Assembly: GCF_000024545.1 (NCBI RefSeq)
Contig: NC_013947.1
Coordinates: 5,580,001 to 5,644,000, forward strand
Source: Stackebrandtia nassauensis DSM 44728
Lineage (GTDB): Bacteria > Actinomycetota > Actinomycetes > Mycobacteriales > Micromonosporaceae
DNA: 64,000 nt
Direction: 5' to 3'
Shown here: piece after piece, positions 42,181 to 49,782 of the stretch
How the letters are laid out: each line of letters begins with the position of its first letter
How positions within the stretch are numbered: the first letter of the stretch is position 1
Notes under the pieces: generated by a model
The model's input: only the letters and a program-made list of their open reading frames with translations
Told to the model about the DNA's origin: nothing
Database searches by the model: none
Program-made: the position numbers and the translations under genes

Positions 42181-43152
42181 TCACGCGGCCAGGCCGGTGT
42201 CGGCCACGGCCTCGGCGACGTCGGCGAACATCAGGTCGGCGTTGAGCATGACGGCGGCCCGGGCTCCGGCTCCCACCGACATCGCGACGTTGGCCATCGG
42301 GTCGGTGACGGTGCCCGCCGCCCACACGCCCGCGACCGCGGTGAGCCCGTTCGCGTCGGCGGCCAGGTGGTCGCCCATGCCGGAGGGGTGCTCGACGGTG
42401 GTCAGGCCCAGGTCGGCCAGGAACCCGGCGCGGGCGGTGAACGTCGGCGCGACGGCCAGGGCCCGCACCGGTAGCCGGGTTCCGGTTTCCAGCCGCACTC
42501 CCGCCAGCTGGTCGTCCACGATGTCCAGTCCGGAGACCTCGCCGTCGACTACGGTGATGCCGCGCGCGGCCAGTTGCGCGAACTGTTCGTCGGACGGGTC
42601 AGCCGCCCGGTGCAGGAACAGCGTCACCGAATCCGACCACTGCCGCAGCAGCAGCGCCTGGTGCACGCCGTTGGGTCCGCTGTCGAGCACGCCGATCGGC
42701 TGGTCGCGCACCTCCCAGCCGTGGCAGTACGGGCAGTGGAAGACGTCACGGCCCCACCGTTGCCACAGGCCGGGCACGTCGGGCAGTTCGTCGGACAGGC
42801 CGGTGGTCACCAGCAGCCGCCGGGCGTGGAAGCTTCGCCCGGCTTCGGTGGTCACCGTGAAGTCGCCATTGTGGCCGGACACGCCGGTGACGATGTCGGT
42901 GACGACCGTGCCGCCGTAGGCGGCGACCTCCTCGGCTCCCAGCCGCACCAGTTCGGTGGGCGCGACGCCGTCGCGGGTCAGGAACCCGTGCGACGCGGCG
43001 GCGGGCAGGTTGCGGGGCTTGCCGGAGTCGATCACCACGACCGAGCGCCGGGCCCGCGCCAGGGTCAACGCGCCTGACAGTCCGGCGGACGCGCCGCCGA
43101 TCACCAGCACGTCCACCAGTTGTTCGTTGTCGTTCTCGCTTGTTTTCCTCAT
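42181..43152 (-). CDS. Thioredoxin reductase-like FAD/NAD(P)-dependent oxidoreductase
   Basis: A 323-residue two-Rossmann flavoprotein. FAD site: DVLVIGGASAGLSGALTLARA (GxGxxG variant); second nucleotide-binding region GVLDSGPNGVHQAL; FAD tail AGVWAAGTVTDPMANVAMSVGAG. The redox segment is FHCPYCHGWEV, with the Cys pair CPYC, so it is a TrxB-like disulfide reductase, here longer at the C-terminus than in thioredoxin reductase. ATG 43152 was chosen because the open frame upstream runs through an operator-like site. The operator at 43184-43210 lies 31 bases upstream. It converges on the XRE-cupin gene with 6 bases between the two stops. Confidence 0.9.
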   Translation of the reverse strand: MRKTSENDNEQLVDVLVIGGASAGLSGALTLARARRSVVVIDSGKPRNLPAAASHGFLTRDGVAPTELVRLGAEEVAAYGGTVVTDIVTGVSGHNGDFTVTTEAGRSFHARRLLVTTGLSDELPDVPGLWQRWGRDVFHCPYCHGWEVRDQPIGVLDSGPNGVHQALLLRQWSDSVTLFLHRAADPSDEQFAQLAARGITVVDGEVSGLDIVDDQLAGVRLETGTRLPVRALAVAPTFTARAGFLADLGLTTVEHPSGMGDHLAADANGLTAVAGVWAAGTVTDPMANVAMSVGAGARAAVMLNADLMFADVAEAVADTGLAA

Positions 43153-43183
43153 GCCGACACCGTACGAATCATCCCGCCAGAAC

Positions 43184-43210
43184 GGCAAATATTCTTGCCG
43201 AACCGGCAAG
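43184..43210. promoter_or_regulatory. Operator-like site, copy 2, upstream of flavoprotein gene
   Basis: GGCAAATATTCTTGCC (43184-43199) is an inverted repeat with arms GGCAA/TTGCC and a 6-base spacer, followed by GGCAAG at 43205-43210, 21 bases from the start of the first element. Layout and spacing match the site at 41563-41589, and it lies 31 bases upstream of the flavoprotein start at 43152. Confidence 0.7.
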
Positions 43211-43240
43211 GGTCTCGGCGGGGGGGTCGGGGCCTTGAGT

Positions 43241-43996
43241 TCAGTGCCCGTCCAGCCAGTCCACCACGGTGGACACCAGCCAGTCCCGGTTGTCGATGTG
43301 GACGGCGTGGCCGCTGTTGACGGCCTCGGTGAACCGGCCGCGCGGGATCGCGGTGGCCATGGCCCGCACCAGATCCGGTCCGCAGTAAGGGTCGTAGGTT
43401 CCGGTGATCAGCAGCGCCGGGCACATGATCCGGTGCGCCGCCTCACGGCTCACGTCGCCTCCGGCCTCGATGATCGCCTCCAAGGCCCGGCCCCAGCTGG
43501 CCGCCATCGCCCGTCCGGTCTCGACCCCGTACGCCTCGGCCAGGTACGCCGCCAGCGAGACGAACGATCCGCTCGGATCGTCCATGAGCGACTCCAGTGC
43601 CGCCGTTCGTCCCGGCGGCGCGGTGACGTGTCCGGCCGCGCCCCAGGTCACCACGGACAGTGCCCGCTGCGGCGCCTGTTCGGCCATGACGAGCGCGTAC
43701 TCGCCGCCGTCGCTGAACCCCACCAGGTGGGCGGCCTCGACTCCCAGCGCGTCCAGCAGCCCCAGCACGGTGGCGGCGTCGTCTTGGTAGAAGCTCGGCG
43801 GATAGTCGCGCGGCTGCGGCAGCGACTTTCCCGAACCCGGCGGGTCGACGGCGACGACGCGGTAGCCGTCCAGGGCGGCGCGCAGCGGGTTCAGCTCCAC
43901 GATGCTGCCCGCCCATCCGGGCATGAGCAGGACGGCCTCTCCGGTTCCGGTGTCCTCATAGTGGATCTGCTGCCCGTCCGCCTCGTGAAACGCCAA
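43241..43996 (-). CDS. Alpha/beta hydrolase
   Basis: A 251-residue alpha/beta-hydrolase-fold enzyme. The nucleophile elbow is GFSDGGEYAL (Ser about 93), the oxyanion-side HG motif is replaced by LLMPGWAGSI and the catalytic His is probably in NSGHAVHIDN near the C-terminus; TGTYDPYC holds the likely acid Asp. Typical length and layout for general hydrolases. It starts with TTG (43996) and precedes the flavoprotein on the same strand, from which it is separated by 88 bases with the operator-like site in between. Substrate unknown. Confidence 0.88.
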   Translation of the reverse strand: MAFHEADGQQIHYEDTGTGEAVLLMPGWAGSIVELNPLRAALDGYRVVAVDPPGSGKSLPQPRDYPPSFYQDDAATVLGLLDALGVEAAHLVGFSDGGEYALVMAEQAPQRALSVVTWGAAGHVTAPPGRTAALESLMDDPSGSFVSLAAYLAEAYGVETGRAMAASWGRALEAIIEAGGDVSREAAHRIMCPALLITGTYDPYCGPDLVRAMATAIPRGRFTEAVNSGHAVHIDNRDWLVSTVVDWLDGH

Positions 43997-44087
43997 CGCG
44001 GGTTCCCTTCACTAGAATCCTTGGTACGCAACGGTTGCCGGTAGCGATCACCGTTACTTGGCGTCACGAACCGATAGTCTGTCGGGT

Positions 44088-44444
44088 ATGGCTTCGAGAC
44101 TGGCCACCGTACCCCCACCGCCGGTGCTGGCGGCCTTCGTGCTGGCCCTGGCGACCGGTCTGGTGTGGATGGTGCTGGCGCTGTGGCCCGCGCCCGGCGA
44201 GCCCGGCGGCGGGCTGTTCTTTCCGATGACGGGCCTGCTGTTGGCCGTGTTCACCGCGTTCTGTGTCTGGCAGGGCGAACGACGGGGCAACCTGCTGGTG
44301 GCCGTCCTGTTCGGAGTGATCCCGTGTCTGGCGCTGCTCACCTCGCCCCGGCTCGGGATCCTGCAGGCGGCGATGGGGGCCGCGCTCATCGTGCTGTTGA
44401 CGGTGCCGACGGTGTCGCGGCAGTGGTTCGGTTACGGCGGTTGA
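44088..44444 (+). CDS. Small membrane protein of unknown function
   Basis: A 118-residue protein with four hydrophobic segments (about 10-32, 45-65, 68-90, 92-110) and few loops, such as QGERRGN. No family recognised. The ATG at 44088 starts the first hydrophobic run after a short polar segment; the frame is open upstream to 44058. It lies divergent from the hydrolase and convergent to the FadR-type regulator gene (8-base gap). Confidence 0.72.
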   Translation: MASRLATVPPPPVLAAFVLALATGLVWMVLALWPAPGEPGGGLFFPMTGLLLAVFTAFCVWQGERRGNLLVAVLFGVIPCLALLTSPRLGILQAAMGAALIVLLTVPTVSRQWFGYGG

Positions 44445-44452
44445 GAAAGCCG

Positions 44453-45151
44453 TCAGTTCGCGGTCTCGTCGGCGAACGCGGCCCGGACCTCCTCGACCAG
44501 TCCCCGCATCGCCGACTCCGCGTCGCGGTCGGCACCGGCGTGGATCGACCGCGCCACCTCCTCGTGCAGGTCCAGCGCGACCGGCTCGGGCGGTTTCGGC
44601 ATCAGCCCGTGATGCGTCCGCCCGGCCAGCACCTCCGCCACCACCTCGGTCAGCGCCGCGAACATCTCGTTTCTGCTGGCCCGCAACAACAGTGAGTGGA
44701 ACTCGATGTCGAGTTCCAGGAAGTCCTCCAGCTGACCGGCCTCGCCGCGCTGGCGCATCAGCGCGGCCAGTTCGACGATCCGCTCCCGGTCCGCGTCGGT
44801 GGCGTGGCGGGCGGCTCCGGCGGCGGCCAGCGGTTCCACCGCGCTGCGCAGGTCCGTGAGGGTGCGCAGCTGGGCGTCGCGGCCGGGTCCGTCCAGCCGC
44901 CAGCGGATCACCCGGGGATCGAAGACGCGCCACTCGTCGGATGGCCGCACCACCAGCCCGACCCGGCGCCGCGACAGCACCAGGTTCATCGACTCCAGCA
45001 GACGCATCACCTCGCGCATGACGGTCCGCGACACCCCGAACTCCTGCCGCAGTCCTTCGAGGGTGAGCACCGCCCCGGGCGCCAGTTCGCCGCTGGTGAT
45101 CCGCATGCCGAGGGTGTCGAGTACCGCGCTGTGCAACACCGGCGACGCCAT
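44453..45151 (-). CDS. FadR-type GntR transcriptional regulator
   Basis: A 232-residue GntR-family regulator with an FCD ligand domain. The N-terminal winged HTH (about 8-75) shows LRQEFGVSRTVMREVMRLLES and LVLSRRRVGLVVRP. The FCD domain (about 90-225) contains the helix with LELDIEFHSLLLRASRNEMF, with the Asp and His metal-ligand positions, and LHEEVARSIHAGADRDAESAM. It is divergent from the gluconokinase/permease genes, and two copies of GGTNTTACC-type sites lie between them, so it is the likely repressor of gluconate uptake. ATG 45151 has AGGAGG upstream. Confidence 0.92.
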   Translation of the reverse strand: MASPVLHSAVLDTLGMRITSGELAPGAVLTLEGLRQEFGVSRTVMREVMRLLESMNLVLSRRRVGLVVRPSDEWRVFDPRVIRWRLDGPGRDAQLRTLTDLRSAVEPLAAAGAARHATDADRERIVELAALMRQRGEAGQLEDFLELDIEFHSLLLRASRNEMFAALTEVVAEVLAGRTHHGLMPKPPEPVALDLHEEVARSIHAGADRDAESAMRGLVEEVRAAFADETAN

Positions 45152-45234
45152 TCGCCCCTCCTGAGGACCTGTCGGGGGCTCGTAAGCACCTGTGTGGACT
45201 CTGCCCCCACCCTAACGCGCGGCCCCGGCCGCCA

Positions 45235-45272
45235 AAAGGTGTTACCAATGTCTTTACAAAGGTATTACCTTT
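45235..45272. promoter_or_regulatory. Tandem operator sites for the GntR regulator
   Basis: AAAGGTGTTACC (45235-45246) and AAAGGTATTACCTTT (45258-45272); the latter is a perfect palindrome with a central T. The two copies start 23 bases apart, about two helical turns, and lie 46 bases upstream of the gluconokinase gene. The location between the FadR-type regulator and its presumed targets suggests they are its operators. Inference from symmetry and position. Confidence 0.65.
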
Positions 45273-45318
45273 ATGGCAACATCCGGGGAGTCGCACGTCA
45301 CACGAGACCGGAGGCCGG

Positions 45319-45822
45319 ATGAACGATCCCCAACACCTGGTCGTCATGGGCGTGTCCGGTTGCGGCAAGACCACGGTCGGGAAACTGCTCGCCGCCCGGC
45401 TGGAGCGGCCGTTCGCCGAAGCCGACGACTTCCACTCCCCGGCCAACATCGACAAGATGGCCGCCGGAATCCCGCTGACCGACGCCGACCGGCAACCCTG
45501 GCTGCGAGACCTGCGCGACTGGCTGTCGGCCCAGGCCGACGCGGGCCGCAGCACCGTCGTCACCTGCTCGGCGCTGCGGCGCCGCTACCGCGACGTCCTG
45601 CGGGGCGCGCGCGGACGGCTGTACTTCGCGCACCTTTCCGGTACCGCCCAACAGATCGCCGAACGGCTGCGGCAACGCGACGGGCACTTCATGCCGCCGA
45701 CGCTGCTGCCGTCCCAGTTCGACGCCCTCGAACCCCTCGCCCCCGACGAAACCGGAACGACCGTCGACATCGGACCCGCCGCGGAGCTCATCGCCCAGCG
45801 GATCATCGACCGACTCGAATAG
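45319..45822 (+). CDS. gntK: Gluconokinase
   Basis: A 167-residue gluconate kinase producing 6-phosphogluconate from gluconate and ATP. The P-loop is VMGVSGCGKTTVG (about 9-21), followed by the gluconokinase signature FAEADDFHSPANIDKMAAGIPLTDADRQPWL (positions about 32-62) and the CSALRRRYRDVLRG segment. Length is typical of GntK. It is the first gene of a unit with the GntP permease, whose start is only 8 bases downstream of its stop, and it is likely under control of the divergent FadR-type regulator. Confidence 0.95.
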   Translation: MNDPQHLVVMGVSGCGKTTVGKLLAARLERPFAEADDFHSPANIDKMAAGIPLTDADRQPWLRDLRDWLSAQADAGRSTVVTCSALRRRYRDVLRGARGRLYFAHLSGTAQQIAERLRQRDGHFMPPTLLPSQFDALEPLAPDETGTTVDIGPAAELIAQRIIDRLE

Positions 45823-45830
45823 GAGCCCCC

Positions 45831-47216
45831 ATGCCTGAGGACTGGTCCCAAACCCTCACCACCGGACCGCTGTTGGCCATCGCCGCGGCCGCCATCGCCG
45901 TCCTGCTGTTCCTGATCATCAAACTGAAGCTGCACGCCTTCCCCGCCCTGGTCCTCGTCAGCCTCGGCACCGCCTTCGCCGCCCAGGTCCCGCCCGCCGC
46001 GATCGTGGCCACCCTCACCGACGGCTTCGGCACCACCCTGGCCAGCGTCGCGCTGCTCGTCGGCCTGGGCGCCATGCTCGGCCGCCTGATCGAGGTCAGC
46101 GGCGGGGCCAGGACGATGGCCGAGGCCCTGGTCCGCCGGTTCGGCGAACGCCGGGCCCCGTTCGCGCTGGGCGTGGCCTCGCTGCTGTTCGGGTTCCCGA
46201 TCTTCTTCGACGCCGGGCTCGTCGTCATGCTGCCGGTCGTCTTCTCGATCGCGCGACGACTGGGCGGATCCGTACTCACCTATGGACTTCCCGCAGCCGG
46301 GGCGTTCTCCGTGATGCACGTCTTCCTGCCTCCACACCCCGGCCCGGTGGCCGCCGGGGAACTGATGCACGCCGACATCGGCCTGGTCGTCCTGTTCGGA
46401 CTCGTCATCGCGCTGCCGACCTGGTACCTCGCCGGGTACCTGTACGGCCGCTTCATGGGCCGCCGTTTCGAGCTGCCGGTGCCGAAACTGCTGGGCGGCA
46501 CCGACGACGAGGACACCACCGACGTCAAGCTGCCCCGGGTGGGGCCGGTCGTGTCGATCCTGCTGCTGCCGCTGGTGCTCATCTTCGTCAACACCGGCCT
46601 GGATCTGGCCACCAGCGCGAAGTGGGTGTCCGAGGACGCCACCTGGGTGCAGGTGGCCATGGCGATCGGCTCGACGCCGGTGGCGCTGCTCATCACCGTG
46701 CTGGTGGCGTCCTATGTGCTGGGAACCCGGCTGGGGCGCGACCGCTCGGCGCTGGAGAAGACCCTGGAGTCGGCGCTGGGTCCAGTGTGCTCGGTCATCC
46801 TCATCACCGGCGCGGGCGGCATGTTCGGCGCGGTGTTGCGCGCCAGCGGCATCGGCGACGCACTGGCCGACGAACTCAACGCCCTGGGCCTGCCGGTGAT
46901 CCTCGCCGGTTTCGTGGTGGCCACGGCGCTGCGGATCGCGCAGGGCTCGGCGACCGTCGCGCTCATCACCGCCGCCGGGCTGATCCAGCCCGCCGTCGAG
47001 GCCGGGGCGTTCAACGGCGTCCAGCTCGCCGCGATCGTGCTGGGCCTGGCGGCCGGTTCCGTGATGACCAGCCACGTCAACGATTCCGGTTTCTGGCTGG
47101 TGGGACGGCTGATGGACATGGACGTCAAGACCACCCTGAAGACCTGGACGGTGATGGAGACGCTCATCGGCGTGATCGGCTTCGGCATGGCCTGGGCGAT
47201 CTTCGTGATCGCCTGA
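45831..47216 (+). CDS. gntP: GntP-family gluconate permease
   Basis: A 461-residue gluconate:proton symporter with about 12 to 14 membrane helices. Family signatures: LLVGLGAMLGRLIEVSGGA, FGFPIFFDAGLVVMLP, AFSVMHVFLPPHPGPVAAG and the C-terminal RIAQGSATVALITAAG. The start ATG 45831 has AGGAG at 45821-45825, which overlaps the gluconokinase stop region, so the two are cotranscribed. The open frame extends further upstream across the kinase gene but that part is not real. Predicted role: uptake of gluconate for GntK. Confidence 0.95.
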   Translation: MPEDWSQTLTTGPLLAIAAAAIAVLLFLIIKLKLHAFPALVLVSLGTAFAAQVPPAAIVATLTDGFGTTLASVALLVGLGAMLGRLIEVSGGARTMAEALVRRFGERRAPFALGVASLLFGFPIFFDAGLVVMLPVVFSIARRLGGSVLTYGLPAAGAFSVMHVFLPPHPGPVAAGELMHADIGLVVLFGLVIALPTWYLAGYLYGRFMGRRFELPVPKLLGGTDDEDTTDVKLPRVGPVVSILLLPLVLIFVNTGLDLATSAKWVSEDATWVQVAMAIGSTPVALLITVLVASYVLGTRLGRDRSALEKTLESALGPVCSVILITGAGGMFGAVLRASGIGDALADELNALGLPVILAGFVVATALRIAQGSATVALITAAGLIQPAVEAGAFNGVQLAAIVLGLAAGSVMTSHVNDSGFWLVGRLMDMDVKTTLKTWTVMETLIGVIGFGMAWAIFVIA

Positions 47217-47219
47217 GCC

Positions 47220-48185
47220 TCAAGTGCTCTCGTTGACCCGCACCTGGCCGTCGCTCACCAGCCGGTCCACGGCCTCGGCCGTGGCCTCCAGTGAGGAGTA
47301 CCGGGGCCGGTAGCCCAGCAGCCGCCGGGCCTTGTCGATCGAGCAGTGTGGACTGTGTTCGAGGTGGGTGTGGGTGACGTCGGCGTCGGTCTCGTCGACG
47401 GTGCGGCGCCATTCCTCCCACGACAGGTACTTCAGCCGCGCGACCTGGCCGAACCAGCCCGCCGCCGCCTCGGCGTAGCCGCGCAGCGTCAGCGCCGTGG
47501 CGGCCACCGCGTTGAAGCTCTCGCCCAGCGCCGCCGAGCGGTTCGCGATCGCGGCGCCGAACACCTGCGCCACGTCGTCGGCGTGAACGTGTTGCAGCGT
47601 CTCCATTCCCAGGTTCGGCAGCATCAGGGTGTCGCCGTCGGCGAGCTTCTGGAACACGTCCAGGTTGAGGTTGCCCGCCGGGTTGATCGGCGTCCACCCG
47701 GGTCCCGAGATGTGTCCGGGGTGGATCACCGTCGCCGGGAAGCCGTGCCGCTGCGCCTGATCCAGCAGGTACGCCTCGATCTCGGCCTTCTTGCGGCCGT
47801 ACTCGGTGATGGCGCGGCGCGGCTGCTCCTCGGTGCCGGGCACCTGCGCGCTCGGCCCGTACACCCAGATCGTGCCACAGTGGAGGAAGTGTCGGACCCG
47901 TCCCGCCAGCGCCTCCACCAGCTGCCGGGCGCTGTCGGGTTCGAAGCAGATCATGTCGATGACGACGTCGGGCTCCAGTGCCGCGATCCGGGCACCGAAG
48001 GTGCCCGCGTCCTCCTCGGCCTGCCGGTCGGCGCTGACCGTCGTGACGAACCGCCACGCCCCGTGCGGACGATACGGCTGTCGCTGTCCCCGCGACACCA
48101 CCGTCACCTCGTGGCCCGCGGTCACCAGCCGGGGCACCAGGAACGTGCCGACATGTCCGGTTCCGCCGATGATCGTTACCCGCAT
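47220..48185 (-). CDS. NAD-dependent epimerase/dehydratase-type protein
   Basis: A 321-residue extended-SDR-like protein. The N-terminus MRVTIIGGTGHVGTFLVPRL carries the GxxGxxG dinucleotide motif, and HCGTIWVYGP plus ITEYGRKKAEIEAYLLDQA contains the Tyr-xxx-Lys pair (YGRKK). It shows the typical sequence TVIHPGHISGPGW later. The substrate is unknown; such proteins modify nucleotide sugars or polyketide-type compounds. It converges on the GntP permease gene (3 bases apart) and is divergent from the metallophosphoesterase. Confidence 0.88.
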   Translation of the reverse strand: MRVTIIGGTGHVGTFLVPRLVTAGHEVTVVSRGQRQPYRPHGAWRFVTTVSADRQAEEDAGTFGARIAALEPDVVIDMICFEPDSARQLVEALAGRVRHFLHCGTIWVYGPSAQVPGTEEQPRRAITEYGRKKAEIEAYLLDQAQRHGFPATVIHPGHISGPGWTPINPAGNLNLDVFQKLADGDTLMLPNLGMETLQHVHADDVAQVFGAAIANRSAALGESFNAVAATALTLRGYAEAAAGWFGQVARLKYLSWEEWRRTVDETDADVTHTHLEHSPHCSIDKARRLLGYRPRYSSLEATAEAVDRLVSDGQVRVNEST

Positions 48186-48257
48186 GGATCGATACTAGGC
48201 ATCACAGCGTCCGCGGCGAGCCGTCGCGGGTTCGCGCGAGCGTGCGAGGCTGTGCCG

Positions 48258-49037
48258 ATGCATCCCGAGCTCGAGCGCCTCGCCCTCATCTCCGACGTCC
48301 ACGGGAACCTGACCGCGCTGGAGGCGGTGCTGGCCGACATCGACGCGCGCGGCATCACCCGCGTCCTCAACCTCGGCGATTTCGTGGGCAAGGGGCCGCG
48401 CGGACGCGAGGTCATCGACCTGTGCCGCGAGCGTTGCGAGGTCAACATCCTCGGTAACTGGGACGACGCGCTGCCCGACCCGGACTTCGACCACAGTGAC
48501 GCGGATCGGTGGTGGCTGGAGCAGCTGTCGCCCGGTCAGGGCGAGTGGCTGCGGGGGCTGCCGTTCAGCCACGACTTCTGGTGCAGCGGTCGCCGGGTGC
48601 GGCTGTACCACGCATCGGCGCGGTCGGTGCACCATCGGGTCCGCTTCGACCACGACGAGGCGGAGTTCCTGTCGATGTTCGCCAACACGCCCGCGACCGG
48701 CGACGGCCTCGTCCCGACGGTGGTCGGCTACGCCGACACCCACGACCCGTACTACGAGGTCGACCGGCAGCGCCGCACCCTGTTCAACACCGGCAGCGTC
48801 GGCAACAGCATGAACGACCCGACCCCGGTGTACGTGATCCTGGAGGGGGTGCCGGATTCCCGCGACGAGGCACCGTTCTCGATCCAGTTCGTGCGGGTCC
48901 CCTACGACGTCGAGGCCGAACTTGACTTCGCCAAGTCGGTGGGCATGCCCGAATGGGAGGAATACGCCTCCGAGCTGCGAGACGGCGTCTACCGCAAGGC
49001 TTTCCGGCTGGGCGTGCCGCCCAGCTATCACCGTTGA
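48258..49037 (+). CDS. Metallophosphoesterase (YfcE/MJ0936-like)
   Basis: A 259-residue calcineurin-fold phosphoesterase. Metal-binding motifs: LALISDVHGNLTAL (DxH), LNLGDFVGKGP (GD), LGNWDD (GN[H/W]D variant, with Trp where many have His), VVGYADTHDPY (GxxH-like region) and NTGSVGNSMNDPTPVY, the family C-terminal motif. The HD-type His is replaced in the GNWDD motif, also seen in YfcE-like relatives. Substrate unknown; it may act on phosphodiesters. Its stop TGA abuts the stop of the convergent membrane protein. Confidence 0.88.
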   Translation: MHPELERLALISDVHGNLTALEAVLADIDARGITRVLNLGDFVGKGPRGREVIDLCRERCEVNILGNWDDALPDPDFDHSDADRWWLEQLSPGQGEWLRGLPFSHDFWCSGRRVRLYHASARSVHHRVRFDHDEAEFLSMFANTPATGDGLVPTVVGYADTHDPYYEVDRQRRTLFNTGSVGNSMNDPTPVYVILEGVPDSRDEAPFSIQFVRVPYDVEAELDFAKSVGMPEWEEYASELRDGVYRKAFRLGVPPSYHR

Positions 49038-49625
49038 TCAGGCGATGAGCCCGGCACGGCGCGCCATCGCGGTGTGCCGGAACCAGCGGTTGGACGGCGG
49101 CGTGGCCAGCAGGACGATCACCAGCAGGTAGACCAGGAACGCCGCCCCGATGATGATGGCGAAGATGTCGCTGCCCTCGGTGGCCTTCGTGCCCTCCACG
49201 ACGACGCCGATCGCGCCGATCGTCAGCACACCGCCGCAGCAGCTGGAGATCCCGTAGAGGATGAAGGTCGCGGTCCTGGCCCCGGACCGTCCCCTCAGGA
49301 CCCCCAACGCGCACCAGATGAACGCCAGTCCCACCAGGATGGACACGATGCCCATGGTGATCGCGCCGCCCTTGTCGACCTCCTGGCCGGTGACCTCCTC
49401 CGGCGCGATCATGCCGAACCCGGCCACCAGGCCGAGCCCGACGTTGGCCAGGACCGTCAGCACGATCAGCATCGCCGCGATCGTGACCACCTGCGGCCGG
49501 GGCCCGGGAGCGGTGACGCCCGGGTAGCCGTAGCCGTAGCCCGGCAGCGGGTCGTAGCCGTGCGGCGAATAGCCGGGTTGCTGGTTGTACGGGTCATAGC
49601 CGCCGGGCTGCGGGGGGTACGTCAT
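49038..49625 (-). CDS. Membrane protein with Pro/Gly/Tyr-rich N-terminus
   Basis: A 195-residue protein with a disordered N-terminal 45 residues rich in Tyr, Pro and Gly (repeats like PGYGYGYPG), followed by four membrane helices (about 48-72, 88-110, 125-150, 155-175). Such N-terminal Tyr/Pro/Gly tails occur in many actinobacterial small membrane proteins of unknown function. Nothing in sequence or context identifies its job. It is followed on its 3' side directly by the metallophosphoesterase. Confidence 0.8.
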   Translation of the reverse strand: MTYPPQPGGYDPYNQQPGYSPHGYDPLPGYGYGYPGVTAPGPRPQVVTIAAMLIVLTVLANVGLGLVAGFGMIAPEEVTGQEVDKGGAITMGIVSILVGLAFIWCALGVLRGRSGARTATFILYGISSCCGGVLTIGAIGVVVEGTKATEGSDIFAIIIGAAFLVYLLVIVLLATPPSNRWFRHTAMARRAGLIA

Positions 49626-49782
49626 GACTACCTACTGTCATCGCATCGATATGAGCACAACCCGATTAATTTTCATGTTCTTCGGGCGCGGCAAAGCATA
49701 CCGCCCGGCTTTACTGGAACAGTAGACTTCTCGTCCACCATTAGACTTATACATTTCGAACGACCAATGGGAGGCCCGCCGG

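Noticed and set aside
45273-45830. Upstream extension of the GntP frame across the gluconokinase gene
   Set aside because: That segment is an alternate frame of gntK; the permease begins at 45831 with AGGAG and a normal membrane N-terminus.
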